Source: Pseudomonas graminis
GTDB taxonomy: Bacteria; Pseudomonadota; Gammaproteobacteria; Pseudomonadales; Pseudomonadaceae
Assembly (NCBI RefSeq): GCF_013201545.1
Contig: NZ_CP053746.1
Coordinates: 1,078,501 to 1,142,500, forward strand
Direction: 5' to 3'
Length of the DNA stretch: 64,000 bases
Shown piece after piece: positions 9,299 to 17,164 of this stretch. Numbering within the stretch: the stretch's first letter is position 1; each line of letters opens with the position of its first letter. The notes beneath the pieces were generated by a model, which worked only from the letters and a program-made list of their open reading frames with translations, searched no databases and had not been told where the DNA came from. The position numbers and the translations under genes are program-made.

Positions 9299-9325
9299 TG
9301 AAAGCGCGCATCGGGCGCGCTTTCA
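9299..9325 (-). terminator. Perfect GC-rich hairpin in the ribBA-ribH gap
   Basis: TGAAAGCGCGC pairs perfectly with GCGCGCTTTCA around a five-base loop, an 11-bp stem. On the transcribed minus strand it is followed by TGCTCTTTAATA, T-rich but interrupted. It lies 34 bases before the ribH start, so it could be an attenuating terminator or an mRNA stability element within the rib operon. The remaining bases of the 145-base gap hold nothing recognisable, and no FMN riboswitch was recognised. Confidence 0.5.
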
Positions 9326-9409
9326 GGGATTTTAGGCCACGAATCGGGCGACTGCAGGGACAAAACCACCAACGGCAAAGCGCTGTCGGGACCTGTCACC
9401 TGCCGGTCT

Positions 9410-10501
9410 TTATTCGGAGGGCACGTATTCTACAACTTCCAGATCGAAACCGGATATCGCATTGAACTTCATTGGCGAACTCATCAGGCGCATTTTGCGC
9501 ACGCCGAGGTCACGAAGGATCTGCGAACCGGCACCGACAGTGCTGTAAGTGGTTGGGGTCTTGATCGGTGTGCCGCCGGCGGTTTCACGCACATGGGCCA
9601 GAACCGTGTCGCCATCGAGCGGGTGACCGAGCAGCAACACAACGCCGCTGCCAGCCGCTGCCACCGTGGCCATGGCCGCGCGCAGGCTCCAGCGGCCGGG
9701 CTGTTTGACCATCAACAGATCGCGCAGCGGGTCCATGTTGTGCACGCGAACCAGCGTGGCTTCTTCCGCGCAGATCTTGCCCAGCGTCAGCGCCAGGTGC
9801 ACGTCGCCCTCGACGGAATCGCGATAGGTCACCAGATTGAAATGGCCCAGTTCGCTGTCGAGGGGCTGCTCGGCAATCCGCTGAACGGTACGTTCGTGGA
9901 TCATCCGGTAATGGATCAGGTCGGCGATGGTGCCGATCTTGATGTTGTGCTCGGCCGCGAAAGCTTCCAGCTCAGTGCGGCGGGACATGGTGCCGTCGTC
10001 GTTCATGACTTCGCAGATCACGCCGGTCGGTTCGAAACCGGCCATGCGCGCCAGATCGCACGCCGCTTCCGTATGGCCTGCGCGGGACAGCGTGCCGCCG
10101 GCCTGGGCCATGAGCGGGAAGATGTGGCCTGGGCTGACGATGTCCTCGGCTTTCGCGTCCTTGGCCGCAGCCGCCTGAACGGTGCGCGCGCGGTCGGCGG
10201 CAGAAATCCCGGTGGTCACGCCTTCGGCGGCTTCGATGGACACGGTGAACTTGGTGCCGAAGCCCGAGCCATTGCGCGGCGCCATCAGCGGCAGTTTCAG
10301 GGCTTCGCAGCGCTCGCGGGTCATCGGCATGCAGATCAGGCCGCGGGCGTAACGCGCCATGAAGTTGATGTGCTCGGCCTTGACGCACTCGGAGGCCATG
10401 ATCAGATCGCCTTCGTTCTCGCGGTCTTCGTCATCCATGAGGATGACCATCTTGCCTTGGCGAATGTCTTCAACCAGTTCTTCGATGCTGTTGAGCGCCA
10501 C
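9410..10501 (-). CDS. ribBA: 3,4-dihydroxy-2-butanone 4-phosphate synthase fused to a degenerate GTP cyclohydrolase II domain
   Basis: The N-terminal half (about 1-200) is an intact RibB. It has the acidic loop [27 protein letters not shown], the [13 protein letters not shown] motif and [15 protein letters not shown]. The C-terminal half (about 208-363) has the RibA fold but has lost its chemistry. The three zinc Cys of GTP cyclohydrolase II are absent (the region reads [20 protein letters not shown]), and RQEGRGIGL is replaced by [12 protein letters not shown]. It therefore supplies the four-carbon unit only; the separate ribA (5246-5863) opens GTP. This resembles proteins called RibBX in some gammaproteobacteria. 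GTG start at 10499-10501 after AAGGGGG. Confidence 0.95.
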   Translation of the reverse strand: MALNSIEELVEDIRQGKMVILMDDEDRENEGDLIMASECVKAEHINFMARYARGLICMPMTRERCEALKLPLMAPRNGSGFGTKFTVSIEAAEGVTTGISAADRARTVQAAAAKDAKAEDIVSPGHIFPLMAQAGGTLSRAGHTEAACDLARMAGFEPTGVICEVMNDDGTMSRRTELEAFAAEHNIKIGTIADLIHYRMIHERTVQRIAEQPLDSELGHFNLVTYRDSVEGDVHLALTLGKICAEEATLVRVHNMDPLRDLLMVKQPGRWSLRAAMATVAAAGSGVVLLLGHPLDGDTVLAHVRETAGGTPIKTPTTYSTVGAGSQILRDLGVRKMRLMSSPMKFNAISGFDLEVVEYVPSE

Positions 10502-10518
10502 GCGGCACCCCCTTCAAT

Positions 10519-11190
10519 TCAGGATTTGAGGTAGCCGTTGGCGGCCAGAAAGCTTTCAGTGATGGTGCCGCCCTGGGCCGGCGTCGGATCAGCCGCTTTG
10601 TCACCGAGCAGTAAACGCTCGAGGTAACGCGCCAGCAGGTCGACTTCCAGGTTGATCTTACGGCCCGGGCGGTAGTCGCCCATGATGGTTTCGGCCAGCG
10701 TGTGCGGAACGATGGTCAGCTCGAACTCGGCGCCATTGACCGCGTTCACGGTCAGGCTGGTGCCGTCGACGGTGATTGAGCCTTTGTGGGAGATGTACTT
10801 GGCCAGCTCGCGAGGGGCGCGCATGCGGAACTGGATCGCACGGGCGTTTTCTTCGCGGGACAAGACTTCGCCGACGCCGTCGACGTGGCCGCTGACCAGA
10901 TGGCCGCCCAGGCGAGTGGTCGGGGTCAGGGCTTTTTCCAGATTGACGCGGCTGCCGGTCTTCAGATCGACGAACGCGGTGACGTTCAGGGTCTCGCGGC
11001 TGACGTCAGCCCAGAAGCCGTCGCCTGGCAGTTCAACGGCGGTCAGGCAGACGCCGTTGACCGCGATGCTGTCGCCCAACTTGACGTCGGAAAGGTCGAG
11101 CTTGCCGGCCTCTACGTAAACGCGGACGTCGCCGCCTTTCGGAGTGATGGCGCGGATGCTGCCGATGGATTCGATGATGCCGGTAAACAT
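10519..11190 (-). CDS. ribE: Riboflavin synthase, alpha chain
   Basis: Dismutates two lumazine molecules into riboflavin and the pyrimidine recycled by RibH. The 223 residues start [12 protein letters not shown], the canonical N-terminus, with AGGAGC upstream; a longer frame to 11283 is not supported. Two tandem lumazine-binding domains are visible: [16 protein letters not shown] ... [25 protein letters not shown], and the repeat with [17 protein letters not shown]. The gene sits between ribD and ribBA and is followed by ribBA after 17 bases. Confidence 0.96.
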   Translation of the reverse strand: MFTGIIESIGSIRAITPKGGDVRVYVEAGKLDLSDVKLGDSIAVNGVCLTAVELPGDGFWADVSRETLNVTAFVDLKTGSRVNLEKALTPTTRLGGHLVSGHVDGVGEVLSREENARAIQFRMRAPRELAKYISHKGSITVDGTSLTVNAVNGAEFELTIVPHTLAETIMGDYRPGRKINLEVDLLARYLERLLLGDKAADPTPAQGGTITESFLAANGYLKS

Positions 11191-11236
11191 GGGTGCTCCT
11201 GGAAAACAGGGCCAGCGCTGAGCGCGGAAGCCGGAA

Positions 11237-12376
11237 TTATACGCCGGGGTGCGACGCGGGTATCGCAATGACTCGCCAGTCATTGCCGACCGCTCGCATT
11301 TCGACGATCTTGAGTTCGAGCGCCTCGCTCATCTGCGCCAGCGGCAGGTCCAGCAACGGCCGCGCCGACGAGCCCATGAATTTGCCCGCCACGAAGATCT
11401 GGAATTCATCCACCAGGCCTAGCCGGGTAAACGCGCCGGCCAGTTTGGGACCGGCTTCGACCAGCACGTCATTGACGCCCCGGGCCGCCAGTTCAACCAG
11501 CAACTTGCGCAGGTCGACATGCCCGCCACTACTTGGCAGCGCCAGCATGTCGTGGCCTTCGTCGTGGTAACGCTCGCGGGCCGAGGCTGCCGCACAGGTC
11601 ACCACCAGCGCATTGCCCGCTTTAAAGAACGGCGCATCAAGGGGCACCCGCAAACGCCCGTCGACCAACACGCGCAACGGCGGTCGGGTCGCGGCCAGGG
11701 CGGTGAGTTCGGCGTTCAGGCCCAATTCGTCAGGACGGACAGTGAGCCGCGCGTTGTCGGCCAGCACGGTATCGGCGCCGGTCAGCACCACACTCGACTG
11801 CGCACGCAGGCGCTGCACGGCGGAGCGCGCTTCGGGGCCGGTGATCCACTGGCTTTCACCGCTGGCCATGGCCGTGCGTCCGTCAAGGCTCATCGCCAGC
11901 TTGACCCGCACGTAGGGCAGGCCGTGTTCCATACGCTTGAGGAAACCTTTGTTCAGCGCCCGCGCTTCGCTTTCGAGTACGCCGCTCTGCACCGCGATCC
12001 CAGCGTTCATCAGGCGCAACAGGCCACGGCCGGCAACGTCGGGATTGGGGTCTTGCATCGCGGCGACCACTCGCGCGACACCGGCGTTGACCAGCGCGTC
12101 GGCGCACGGCGGCGTGCGGCCATGATGACTGCAGGGCTCGAGGGTGACGTAAGCGGTCGCGTCCTTGGCCTTGTCGCCCGCCTGGCGCAGGGCATGCACC
12201 TCGGCGTGGGGTTCACCGGCGCGCACGTGCCAGCCTTCGCCGACGATGGCGCCATCACGCACGATCACGCAGCCGACACGCGGGTTGGGGTGCGTCGAGT
12301 AGACGCCCTTGCGCGCCAGTTCCAGCGCCCGCGCCATATAGGCTGCGTCGAGCACGCTTTGCTCTGTGGAGGTCAT
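11237..12376 (-). CDS. ribD: Riboflavin biosynthesis deaminase/reductase RibD
   Basis: A bifunctional enzyme for the second and third riboflavin steps. The N-terminal cytidine-deaminase fold (about 10-145) has the zinc site GEPHAEVHAL plus LEPCSHHGRTPPCADAL. The C-terminal reductase domain (about 148-379) has VRVKLAMSLDGRTAMASGES and VLVEAGPKLAGAFTRLGLVD. I prefer the ATG at 12374-12376 (MTSTEQSVLD), which follows AAAGAG at good spacing, two bases past the nrdR stop. A GTG at 12382 would add two residues. It follows nrdR in the widespread nrdR-ribD-ribE order. Confidence 0.96.
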   Translation of the reverse strand: MTSTEQSVLDAAYMARALELARKGVYSTHPNPRVGCVIVRDGAIVGEGWHVRAGEPHAEVHALRQAGDKAKDATAYVTLEPCSHHGRTPPCADALVNAGVARVVAAMQDPNPDVAGRGLLRLMNAGIAVQSGVLESEARALNKGFLKRMEHGLPYVRVKLAMSLDGRTAMASGESQWITGPEARSAVQRLRAQSSVVLTGADTVLADNARLTVRPDELGLNAELTALAATRPPLRVLVDGRLRVPLDAPFFKAGNALVVTCAAASARERYHDEGHDMLALPSSGGHVDLRKLLVELAARGVNDVLVEAGPKLAGAFTRLGLVDEFQIFVAGKFMGSSARPLLDLPLAQMSEALELKIVEMRAVGNDWRVIAIPASHPGV

Positions 12377-12378
12377 GC

Positions 12379-12843
12379 TCACTCTTTAACCGGCTCGCGG
12401 GCCAGCCGGTCGATTTCTTCGCGGAATTCGTTGAGGTCCTGAAACCGCCGATAAACAGAAGCAAAGCGGATGTAAGCCACTTCGTCGAGTTTTTGCAGTT
12501 CGCCCATCACCAGCTCACCGACGATCAGCGATTTGACTTCGCGCTCGCCCGTCGCGCGCAGCTTGCTTTTGATATGGGCCAGGGCCGCTTCCAGCCGCTC
12601 GACGCTGACCGGGCGCTTTTCCAGCGCACGCTGCATGCCGGCACGCAGCTTCTCTTCGTCGAAGGGCTGACGACTGCCGTCCTGCTTGATCAGCCGGGGC
12701 AGAACCAGTTCAGCGGTTTCGAATGTCGTGAAGCGTTCTTCGCAGGCGACACATTCGCGGCGGCGGCGAACCTGATCGCCTTCAGCAACAAGGCGCGAGT
12801 CAATGACTTTGGTGTCGTTGGCACCGCAAAAGGGACAGTGCAT
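12379..12843 (-). CDS. nrdR: Transcriptional repressor NrdR
   Basis: A zinc-ribbon and ATP-cone repressor of ribonucleotide reductase genes. The 154 residues begin [17 protein letters not shown], the first CxxC of the zinc ribbon. [17 protein letters not shown] gives the second CxxC, and an ATP-cone domain follows from about residue 49 ([20 protein letters not shown]). The start at 12841-12843 is the canonical one; a longer frame to 12900 adds residues foreign to the family. It heads the minus-strand rib operon and is divergent from the lipoprotein gene across a 174-base region. Confidence 0.97.
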   Translation of the reverse strand: MHCPFCGANDTKVIDSRLVAEGDQVRRRRECVACEERFTTFETAELVLPRLIKQDGSRQPFDEEKLRAGMQRALEKRPVSVERLEAALAHIKSKLRATGEREVKSLIVGELVMGELQKLDEVAYIRFASVYRRFQDLNEFREEIDRLAREPVKE

Positions 12844-13017
12844 GGTGGCAGGCAACAAAAAAAGGGAGGGCCATGGTAGCGCATCTCGCTGGCAAGACAA
12901 GTGCGAGGCTTTGAGGTATATAGACGCGCATCTAGTGCGGTGAAACCCGCTGCACTCAGCGATACTGCGTCATCCCGCGCCTATCTCGCCCGCCTTCTGT
13001 TTTTTCTGGAGCTGTTC

Positions 13018-13470
13018 ATGACGCTACGTACGCTTGCTGTAATCAGCCTTGTGGGCTTGCTCGCTGCCTGCAGCACGGCCGAGGCGCCGAAATCTGCCGC
13101 GCCCGCCAAGCCTGCCCCTAACGCCATCACACTGCCGGAAGGGCCAGGTCCGTTGCAGCCGTTTCAGCGCGAATTGAGCGGCCAGCTGCTGGGTGTGCCA
13201 GCCGGCGCAGAAGTCGAGCTGGCGCTGCTGGTGATCGACGATCGCAACCGCCCGCAGAAGCTGCTGACCAGCACCAAACTGATGGGCAACAACCAGTCGC
13301 TGCCGTTCCAGTTGCGCTTCAATCCGGAAGCTTTCCCGGTCGGAGCGCGCGTGGAACTGCGTGGACGCGCCAGCAAGTCGGGTCAGTTGATTCTGCATCT
13401 GCCGTCCGTACTGATCACTCAACCCACCACTCAGGCGCTGGGTCAGCTGCAATTCGCTACCGCGCCGTGA
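13018..13470 (+). CDS. YbaY-type lipoprotein
   Basis: A 150-residue predicted lipoprotein. The signal peptide (TLRTLAVISLVGLLAACST) has the lipobox LAAC with Cys at residue 18, followed by an Ala/Pro-rich linker. The mature part has LSGQLLGVPAGAEVELALLV and VGARVELRGRASKSGQLI, matching the YbaY (type III secretion pilotin-like) beta fold. The cellular role is not known. The start is chosen by the signal peptide and GGAG seven bases upstream; the longer frame from 12901 is discarded. It is translationally coupled to the next gene. Confidence 0.82.
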   Translation: MTLRTLAVISLVGLLAACSTAEAPKSAAPAKPAPNAITLPEGPGPLQPFQRELSGQLLGVPAGAEVELALLVIDDRNRPQKLLTSTKLMGNNQSLPFQLRFNPEAFPVGARVELRGRASKSGQLILHLPSVLITQPTTQALGQLQFATAP

Positions 13471-14123
13471 CCGCCCCGCTCCACCTGCAAGCCGCACTGA
13501 GCGAGCTGCTGGGCGATGCGCAACTGGTCGCCGAAGCGCTGCCGGGGACGGACCTGAAGTTGTGGCTGATCGACGCTAACAATATGGATCGCGCGTTCAG
13601 CCCCGAGGAAACCCGGCGCATTCTTGAAGACCCGCCTTACTGGAGTTTCTGCTGGGCCAGTGGCCTGGCGCTGGCGCGCTTTCTCGCCGAGCAGCCGCAC
13701 TGGGTCGCGGGCAAGCGGGTGCTGGATTTCGGCGCGGGGTCGGGTGTCGCAGGTATTGCGGCGATGAAAGCCGGGGCGCTTGAAGCCGTCGCCTGTGATC
13801 TTGATCCGCTGGCGATCGAGGCCTGCCGGGCCAACGCCGAATTGAATGGCGTGACACTTGAATATTCGGGGGACTTCTTCGCCGAAGACGATCGTTTCGA
13901 CCTGATCCTCGTGGCGGACGTGCTGTACGACCGCGCCAACCTGCCGCTGCTGGATCAGTTTCTCAGTCGTGGAAAACAAGTGCTGGTGGCTGATTCCCGG
14001 GTGCGGGACTTTCAGCACCCACTTTATACGCGGTTGGGAATTCTGGAAGCGCTAACGCTGCCGGATCTGGCCGAGCCGTGGGAGTTTCGCAGGGTGAGTC
14101 TTTATCATGCGACCAGGTCATGA
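13467..14123 (+). CDS. Class I SAM-dependent methyltransferase, PrmA/ETFB lysine methyltransferase-like
   Basis: A 218-residue Rossmann-fold methyltransferase. The SAM-binding motif I is VLDFGAGSGVAGIAAMKAG (about residues 87-105), the motif II acidic residue lies in ACDLDPLAIEACRANAELNG, and motif IV reads DLILVADVLYD. The N-terminal DPPYWSFCWASGLALARFLA resembles the lysine-methyltransferase family that includes the electron-transfer flavoprotein methylase. The substrate is probably a protein but cannot be read from sequence. GTG start in a GTGA overlap with the lipoprotein stop and no separate ribosome site, so translation is coupled. Confidence 0.8.
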   Translation: MTAPLHLQAALSELLGDAQLVAEALPGTDLKLWLIDANNMDRAFSPEETRRILEDPPYWSFCWASGLALARFLAEQPHWVAGKRVLDFGAGSGVAGIAAMKAGALEAVACDLDPLAIEACRANAELNGVTLEYSGDFFAEDDRFDLILVADVLYDRANLPLLDQFLSRGKQVLVADSRVRDFQHPLYTRLGILEALTLPDLAEPWEFRRVSLYHATRS

Positions 14124-14226
14124 CTTGCTTCGCGCCTGCAATTTAGCGAGAGGCATCAACCCCGCTTCCGACAATCCCCCCAGCCCTTTATAGTTCGCGC
14201 CATCAAGCCTTTTTTCGAGACCCGCG

Positions 14227-15099
14227 ATGAGCCAGGACACGCCGTATATCTTCGATGCGACCACCGCCACTTTCGATCAGATGGTCATCGAGAATTCCTT
14301 TCACAAACCCGTGCTGGTGGATTTCTGGGCCGAGTGGTGTGCGCCGTGCAAGGTGCTGATGCCGCTGCTGCAGCAGATTGCCGAGAGTTATCAGGGAGAA
14401 TTGCTGCTGGCGAAGGTCGACTGCGACGCTGAACAGGACATCGTGGCGCGCTTCGGCATTCGCAGCCTGCCCACCGTGGTGCTGTTCAAGGACGGCCAGC
14501 CGGTCGATGGGTTCTCCGGCGCCCAGCCTGAATCGCAAATCCGCGCGCTGCTTGAGCCCCATGTGCAGATGCCGCCGCCAGCCGCCGCCGACCCGCTGAA
14601 AACCGCGCAGGCGATGTTCGCCGAGAGCCATTTTGCCGAAGCCGAAGCGGTCCTGCAGACCATCCTCGCCGAGGACAACACCAACGCCGCCGCGCTGATT
14701 CTGTATGCGCGCTGCCTGGCCGAACGCGGCGAGCTGACAGAAGCGCGCACGGTGCTGGATGCGGTTAAAGGGGATGAGCACAAGGCCGCGCTGGCCGGAG
14801 CAAAGGCGCAATTGACGTTTTTGGCTGAAGCCGCCGCGCTGCCTGATGTCGCCGAGTTGAAATCGCGCCTGGCGCAGAACCCGCAGGACGATGAAGCTGC
14901 GCACCAGTTGGCGATCCAGCAATTGTCCCGCCAGCAATACGAAGCCGCGCTGGAAGGACTGCTGAAGCTGTTCATCCGCAACCGCAGCTACAACGAAGGC
15001 CAGCCGCACAAGACGCTGCTGCAGGTGTTTGACCTGCTGGGGAATGATCACCCGCTGGTCACTACGTATCGTCGTCGGTTGTTTGCAGCGCTTTACTAG
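14227..15099 (+). CDS. ybbN: Thioredoxin/TPR co-chaperone, YbbN (CnoX) type
   Basis: Residues 1-110 form a thioredoxin domain with the active site FWAEWCAPCKVL (Cys 38 and 41). Residues from about 120 on form TPR-like repeats (EAEAVLQTILAEDNTNAAAL, DDEAAHQLAIQQLSRQQYEA) in the order of E. coli YbbN, a holdase that passes substrates to DnaK and GroEL. The E. coli protein lacks the first Cys of the CXXC, so this one may have real redox activity. The length, 290, is normal. It stands alone, with a 103-base gap before it and REP elements after. Confidence 0.92.
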   Translation: MSQDTPYIFDATTATFDQMVIENSFHKPVLVDFWAEWCAPCKVLMPLLQQIAESYQGELLLAKVDCDAEQDIVARFGIRSLPTVVLFKDGQPVDGFSGAQPESQIRALLEPHVQMPPPAAADPLKTAQAMFAESHFAEAEAVLQTILAEDNTNAAALILYARCLAERGELTEARTVLDAVKGDEHKAALAGAKAQLTFLAEAAALPDVAELKSRLAQNPQDDEAAHQLAIQQLSRQQYEAALEGLLKLFIRNRSYNEGQPHKTLLQVFDLLGNDHPLVTTYRRRLFAALY

Positions 15100-15100
15100 C

Positions 15101-15258
15101 CTTCCCGGCTGAAGCCGGTCCTTTGATAGACCGAGCCAGTCCCAAGGAATGTACGCGGTCTACTTGTGGGACCGGCTTTAGCCGGGAAGAGGCCCGCATG
15201 AGCACCCTCAATTTTGTGGTGTGACGGATGACGCCTTCCCGGCTAAAGCCGGTCCCAC
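15101..15258. repeat. Three REP elements of a second family
   Basis: Copies at 15101-15120 (inverted, truncated: CTTCCCGGCTGAAGCCGGTC), 15166-15189 (direct, starting GTGGGACCGGC) and 15235-15258 (inverted, intact). Each holds a palindrome of the GGCTTTAGCC type. The alternating orientation lets neighbours pair into long hairpins. The sequence differs from the GAGCTTGCTC-type REPs elsewhere in the window. They fill the 183-base convergent gap between ybbN and the small hypothetical gene and could act as a terminator there. Confidence 0.88.
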
Positions 15259-15282
15259 ACGGGTCCAAAACGCCCGTGTGTA

Positions 15283-15636
15283 TCACTCAATCCAGTGATA
15301 CACCGGCGTGTCGCCCTGGCTTTCCACTTTCACATTAGCGCTGTGGCGCATCCGCACCATCAGGCGTTTGCCCGCAGCGGTGCTGCCCGACAGACCTTCC
15401 AACTGACCGAGCAGATCCGGCCCGGTCAAGTGACCTGCCTTGCGCAGCAGTGCTTGAGCGATATCCCAGACAGCATCGTTGCGACTGGCCGCCGGCTTGA
15501 CGGGGGTATCAGCGGGCGCAGACGTTTCCTGCACCTGCGCGCCTAGCTGAATGCCCAGCCGAGCCCAGTCGGCGTCGTCCATTTCCACAGTCAGATCCAC
15601 CGGGAGATCGCCGACGGTTCCACGGATTCGGAGCAT
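15283..15636 (-). CDS. Conserved hypothetical protein
   Basis: A 117-residue soluble protein starting MLRIRGTVGDLPVDLTVEMD, with GGA nine bases before the ATG; the longer frame to 15714 is less likely. It begins with a short beta-rich acidic part (DDADWARLGIQL), then a Pro/Ala/Thr linker near residues 40-55. A helical domain follows with AVWDIAQALLRKAGHLTGPDLLGQLEGL and KRLMVRMRHSANVKV. I do not recognise a named family. Its position between ybbN and the zinc-linked operon matches a hypothetical gene I remember in P. aeruginosa. Divergent from the zrgA-like gene. Confidence 0.7.
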   Translation of the reverse strand: MLRIRGTVGDLPVDLTVEMDDADWARLGIQLGAQVQETSAPADTPVKPAASRNDAVWDIAQALLRKAGHLTGPDLLGQLEGLSGSTAAGKRLMVRMRHSANVKVESQGDTPVYHWIE

Positions 15637-15739
15637 GGGGTGTGTCCTTTGATAAGGCGGACCGGCATGGTCCCACAGGAATTGGCGACCTGCACGCGAT
15701 CCCTGACAGCCCACGCTCCTACAAAGCTGATTGAAAAAG

Positions 15740-15775
15740 TTAAGAAACGGCGCAACACATTGTTATAAGATCACA
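15740..15775 (+). promoter_or_regulatory. Predicted promoter with an overlapping Zur-like box
   Basis: TTAAGA (15740-15745), a 17-base spacer and TTATAA (15763-15768) make a plausible sigma70 promoter. TGTTATAAGATCACA (15761-15775) matches 13 of 15 bases of the gammaproteobacterial Zur core TGTTATAATATAACA and covers the -10. A further ATAACA (15775-15780) gives an extra half-site. The downstream genes are homologues of a zinc-linked set. Repression by Zur-zinc is inferred. Confidence 0.65.
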
Positions 15776-15810
15776 TAACAACTTTCAGACTTGCCCTCGG
15801 AGCTTCCCCC

Positions 15811-16389
15811 ATGCGTCGTTTGCTGCTCGCCCTGCCCTTCGCCTTGATGCCCCTCGCCGCTGCTCAAGCGGCCGATGAACATGACCACGATCATGAGCAC
15901 GGCAGTCTCGGCGCGCATGTGCACGGTGTCGCGCGGCTGGATATGGCGCTGGACGGTCGCACGCTGGAACTGGAACTCGACACCCCGGCCATGAACATCG
16001 TCGGCTTCGAGCACCCGGCAACCACCGCCGCCGACAAGATGACCCTGGCCCTGGCGAAGGAAACGCTGCTCAAGCCCCACGCGCTGTTCAGTCTCCCGGA
16101 AGGCGCCGGGTGCACCGCCACCAAACAGCGTGTGGAAAGCACGCTGTTCGGCGACAAGGATGACGACGATCACGACCACGCCGATGGCGACGCCGCTGAA
16201 CACGAGCACAGCGAAATTCACGGCCACTATCAATTCACCTGCAGCGCGCCGAATGTGCTCAACAAGCTTGATCTGACCCAACTGTTCAAAAGCTTCCCGG
16301 CCACCCAGACCATTCAGGTGCAACTGGTGACACCGAAACGCCAAATGGGCGCTGAAGTGCGTCCGAGCAATCCGGTGGTCAAATTTTAA
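15811..16389 (+). CDS. ZrgA-family (DUF2796) histidine-rich zinc-uptake protein
   Basis: A 192-residue periplasmic protein with a signal peptide (residues 1-21, ending AAAQA). A His/Asp-rich N-terminus (EHDHDHEHGSLGAHVHG) and a second metal-binding loop near 116-140 (DKDDDDHDHADGDAAEHEHS) suit zinc or copper binding. Two Cys, near 101 and 143, could form a disulfide. The fold pieces ARLDMALDGRTLELELDTP and FKSFPATQTIQVQLVTPK match DUF2796, the family of Vibrio ZrgA. It is the first gene of a four-gene operon corresponding to PA4063-PA4066 of P. aeruginosa, reported as Zur-regulated. Confidence 0.85.
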   Translation: MRRLLLALPFALMPLAAAQAADEHDHDHEHGSLGAHVHGVARLDMALDGRTLELELDTPAMNIVGFEHPATTAADKMTLALAKETLLKPHALFSLPEGAGCTATKQRVESTLFGDKDDDDHDHADGDAAEHEHSEIHGHYQFTCSAPNVLNKLDLTQLFKSFPATQTIQVQLVTPKRQMGAEVRPSNPVVKF

Positions 16390-16452
16390 TCAGCACCATT
16401 TCTTCAACGGCCGGGCTTCCCGGTCGATCACTTTTCAGACGCACGTGTGGTC

Positions 16453-17163
16453 ATGACTCAAGCGCTCATTGAACTGTCCGAACTCGGCTTCAGCTGGCCG
16501 GGGCATCCGCAGCTGCTGGACATTCCGGCGTTTCGCCTCGATGCCGGCGAAACCCTGTTTCTCAAAGGCCCCAGCGGCAGCGGTAAAACCACGCTGCTGG
16601 GTCTGCTGGGCGGTGTGCAGCGCCCGAGTCGGGGCAGCGTTCGCCTGCTCGGTCAGGAGCTGACGCAGCTCTCGGCCGGGGCGCGGGACCGCTTTCGTGT
16701 CGATCACACGGGCTACATCTTTCAGCAGTTCAACCTGCTGCCGTTTTTGTCGGTGCGCGAGAACGTCGAGCTGCCGTGCCGCTTTTCCAGATTACGCACG
16801 CAGCGGGCAACGCAACGCCACGGCAGCGTCGACAAAGCGGCTGAAAGCCTGCTCGCTCACCTGGGCTTGAAAGACCCTGAAATGCTCAGCCGCCGCGCCG
16901 ACTCGCTGTCCATCGGTCAGCAGCAGCGCGTCGCTGCCGCTCGCGCCCTGATCGGCCAGCCGGAACTGGTCATCGCCGACGAACCCACGTCGGCGCTGGA
17001 TGCCGACGCCAGGGAAGCGTTCATCCAGTTGCTGTTCGCCGAATGCCGCGAGGCCGGCGCCAGCCTGTTGTTCGTCAGCCACGATCAGAGCCTGGCGCCG
17101 CTGTTCGATCGCAACCTGTCGCTGGCCGAACTCAATCGCGCCGCCGTCGCTGCAGAGGTTTGA
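16453..17163 (+). CDS. ABC transporter ATP-binding protein, MacB/LolD type
   Basis: A 236-residue ATPase with Walker A GPSGSGKTTLLGLLGG (39-54), Q-loop IFQQFNLLPF near 91, signature LSIGQQQRVAAARAL (152 on), Walker B LVIADEPTSALD and switch His in FVSHDQS. Fold and length match LolD/MacB-type subunits that work with FtsX-like permeases. An unusual basic insert (FSRLRTQRATQRHGS, about 111-125) precedes the helical domain. I take ATG 16453; a GTG at 16447 adds two residues. It follows the zrgA-like gene by 63 bases and precedes its permease by one base, so a zinc-linked transport role is inferred. Confidence 0.88.
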   Translation: MTQALIELSELGFSWPGHPQLLDIPAFRLDAGETLFLKGPSGSGKTTLLGLLGGVQRPSRGSVRLLGQELTQLSAGARDRFRVDHTGYIFQQFNLLPFLSVRENVELPCRFSRLRTQRATQRHGSVDKAAESLLAHLGLKDPEMLSRRADSLSIGQQQRVAAARALIGQPELVIADEPTSALDADAREAFIQLLFAECREAGASLLFVSHDQSLAPLFDRNLSLAELNRAAVAAEV

Positions 17164-17164
17164 G

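Noticed and set aside
9265..9409. FMN riboswitch in the rib operon
   Set aside because: The gap contains one simple perfect hairpin and none of the conserved RFN core.
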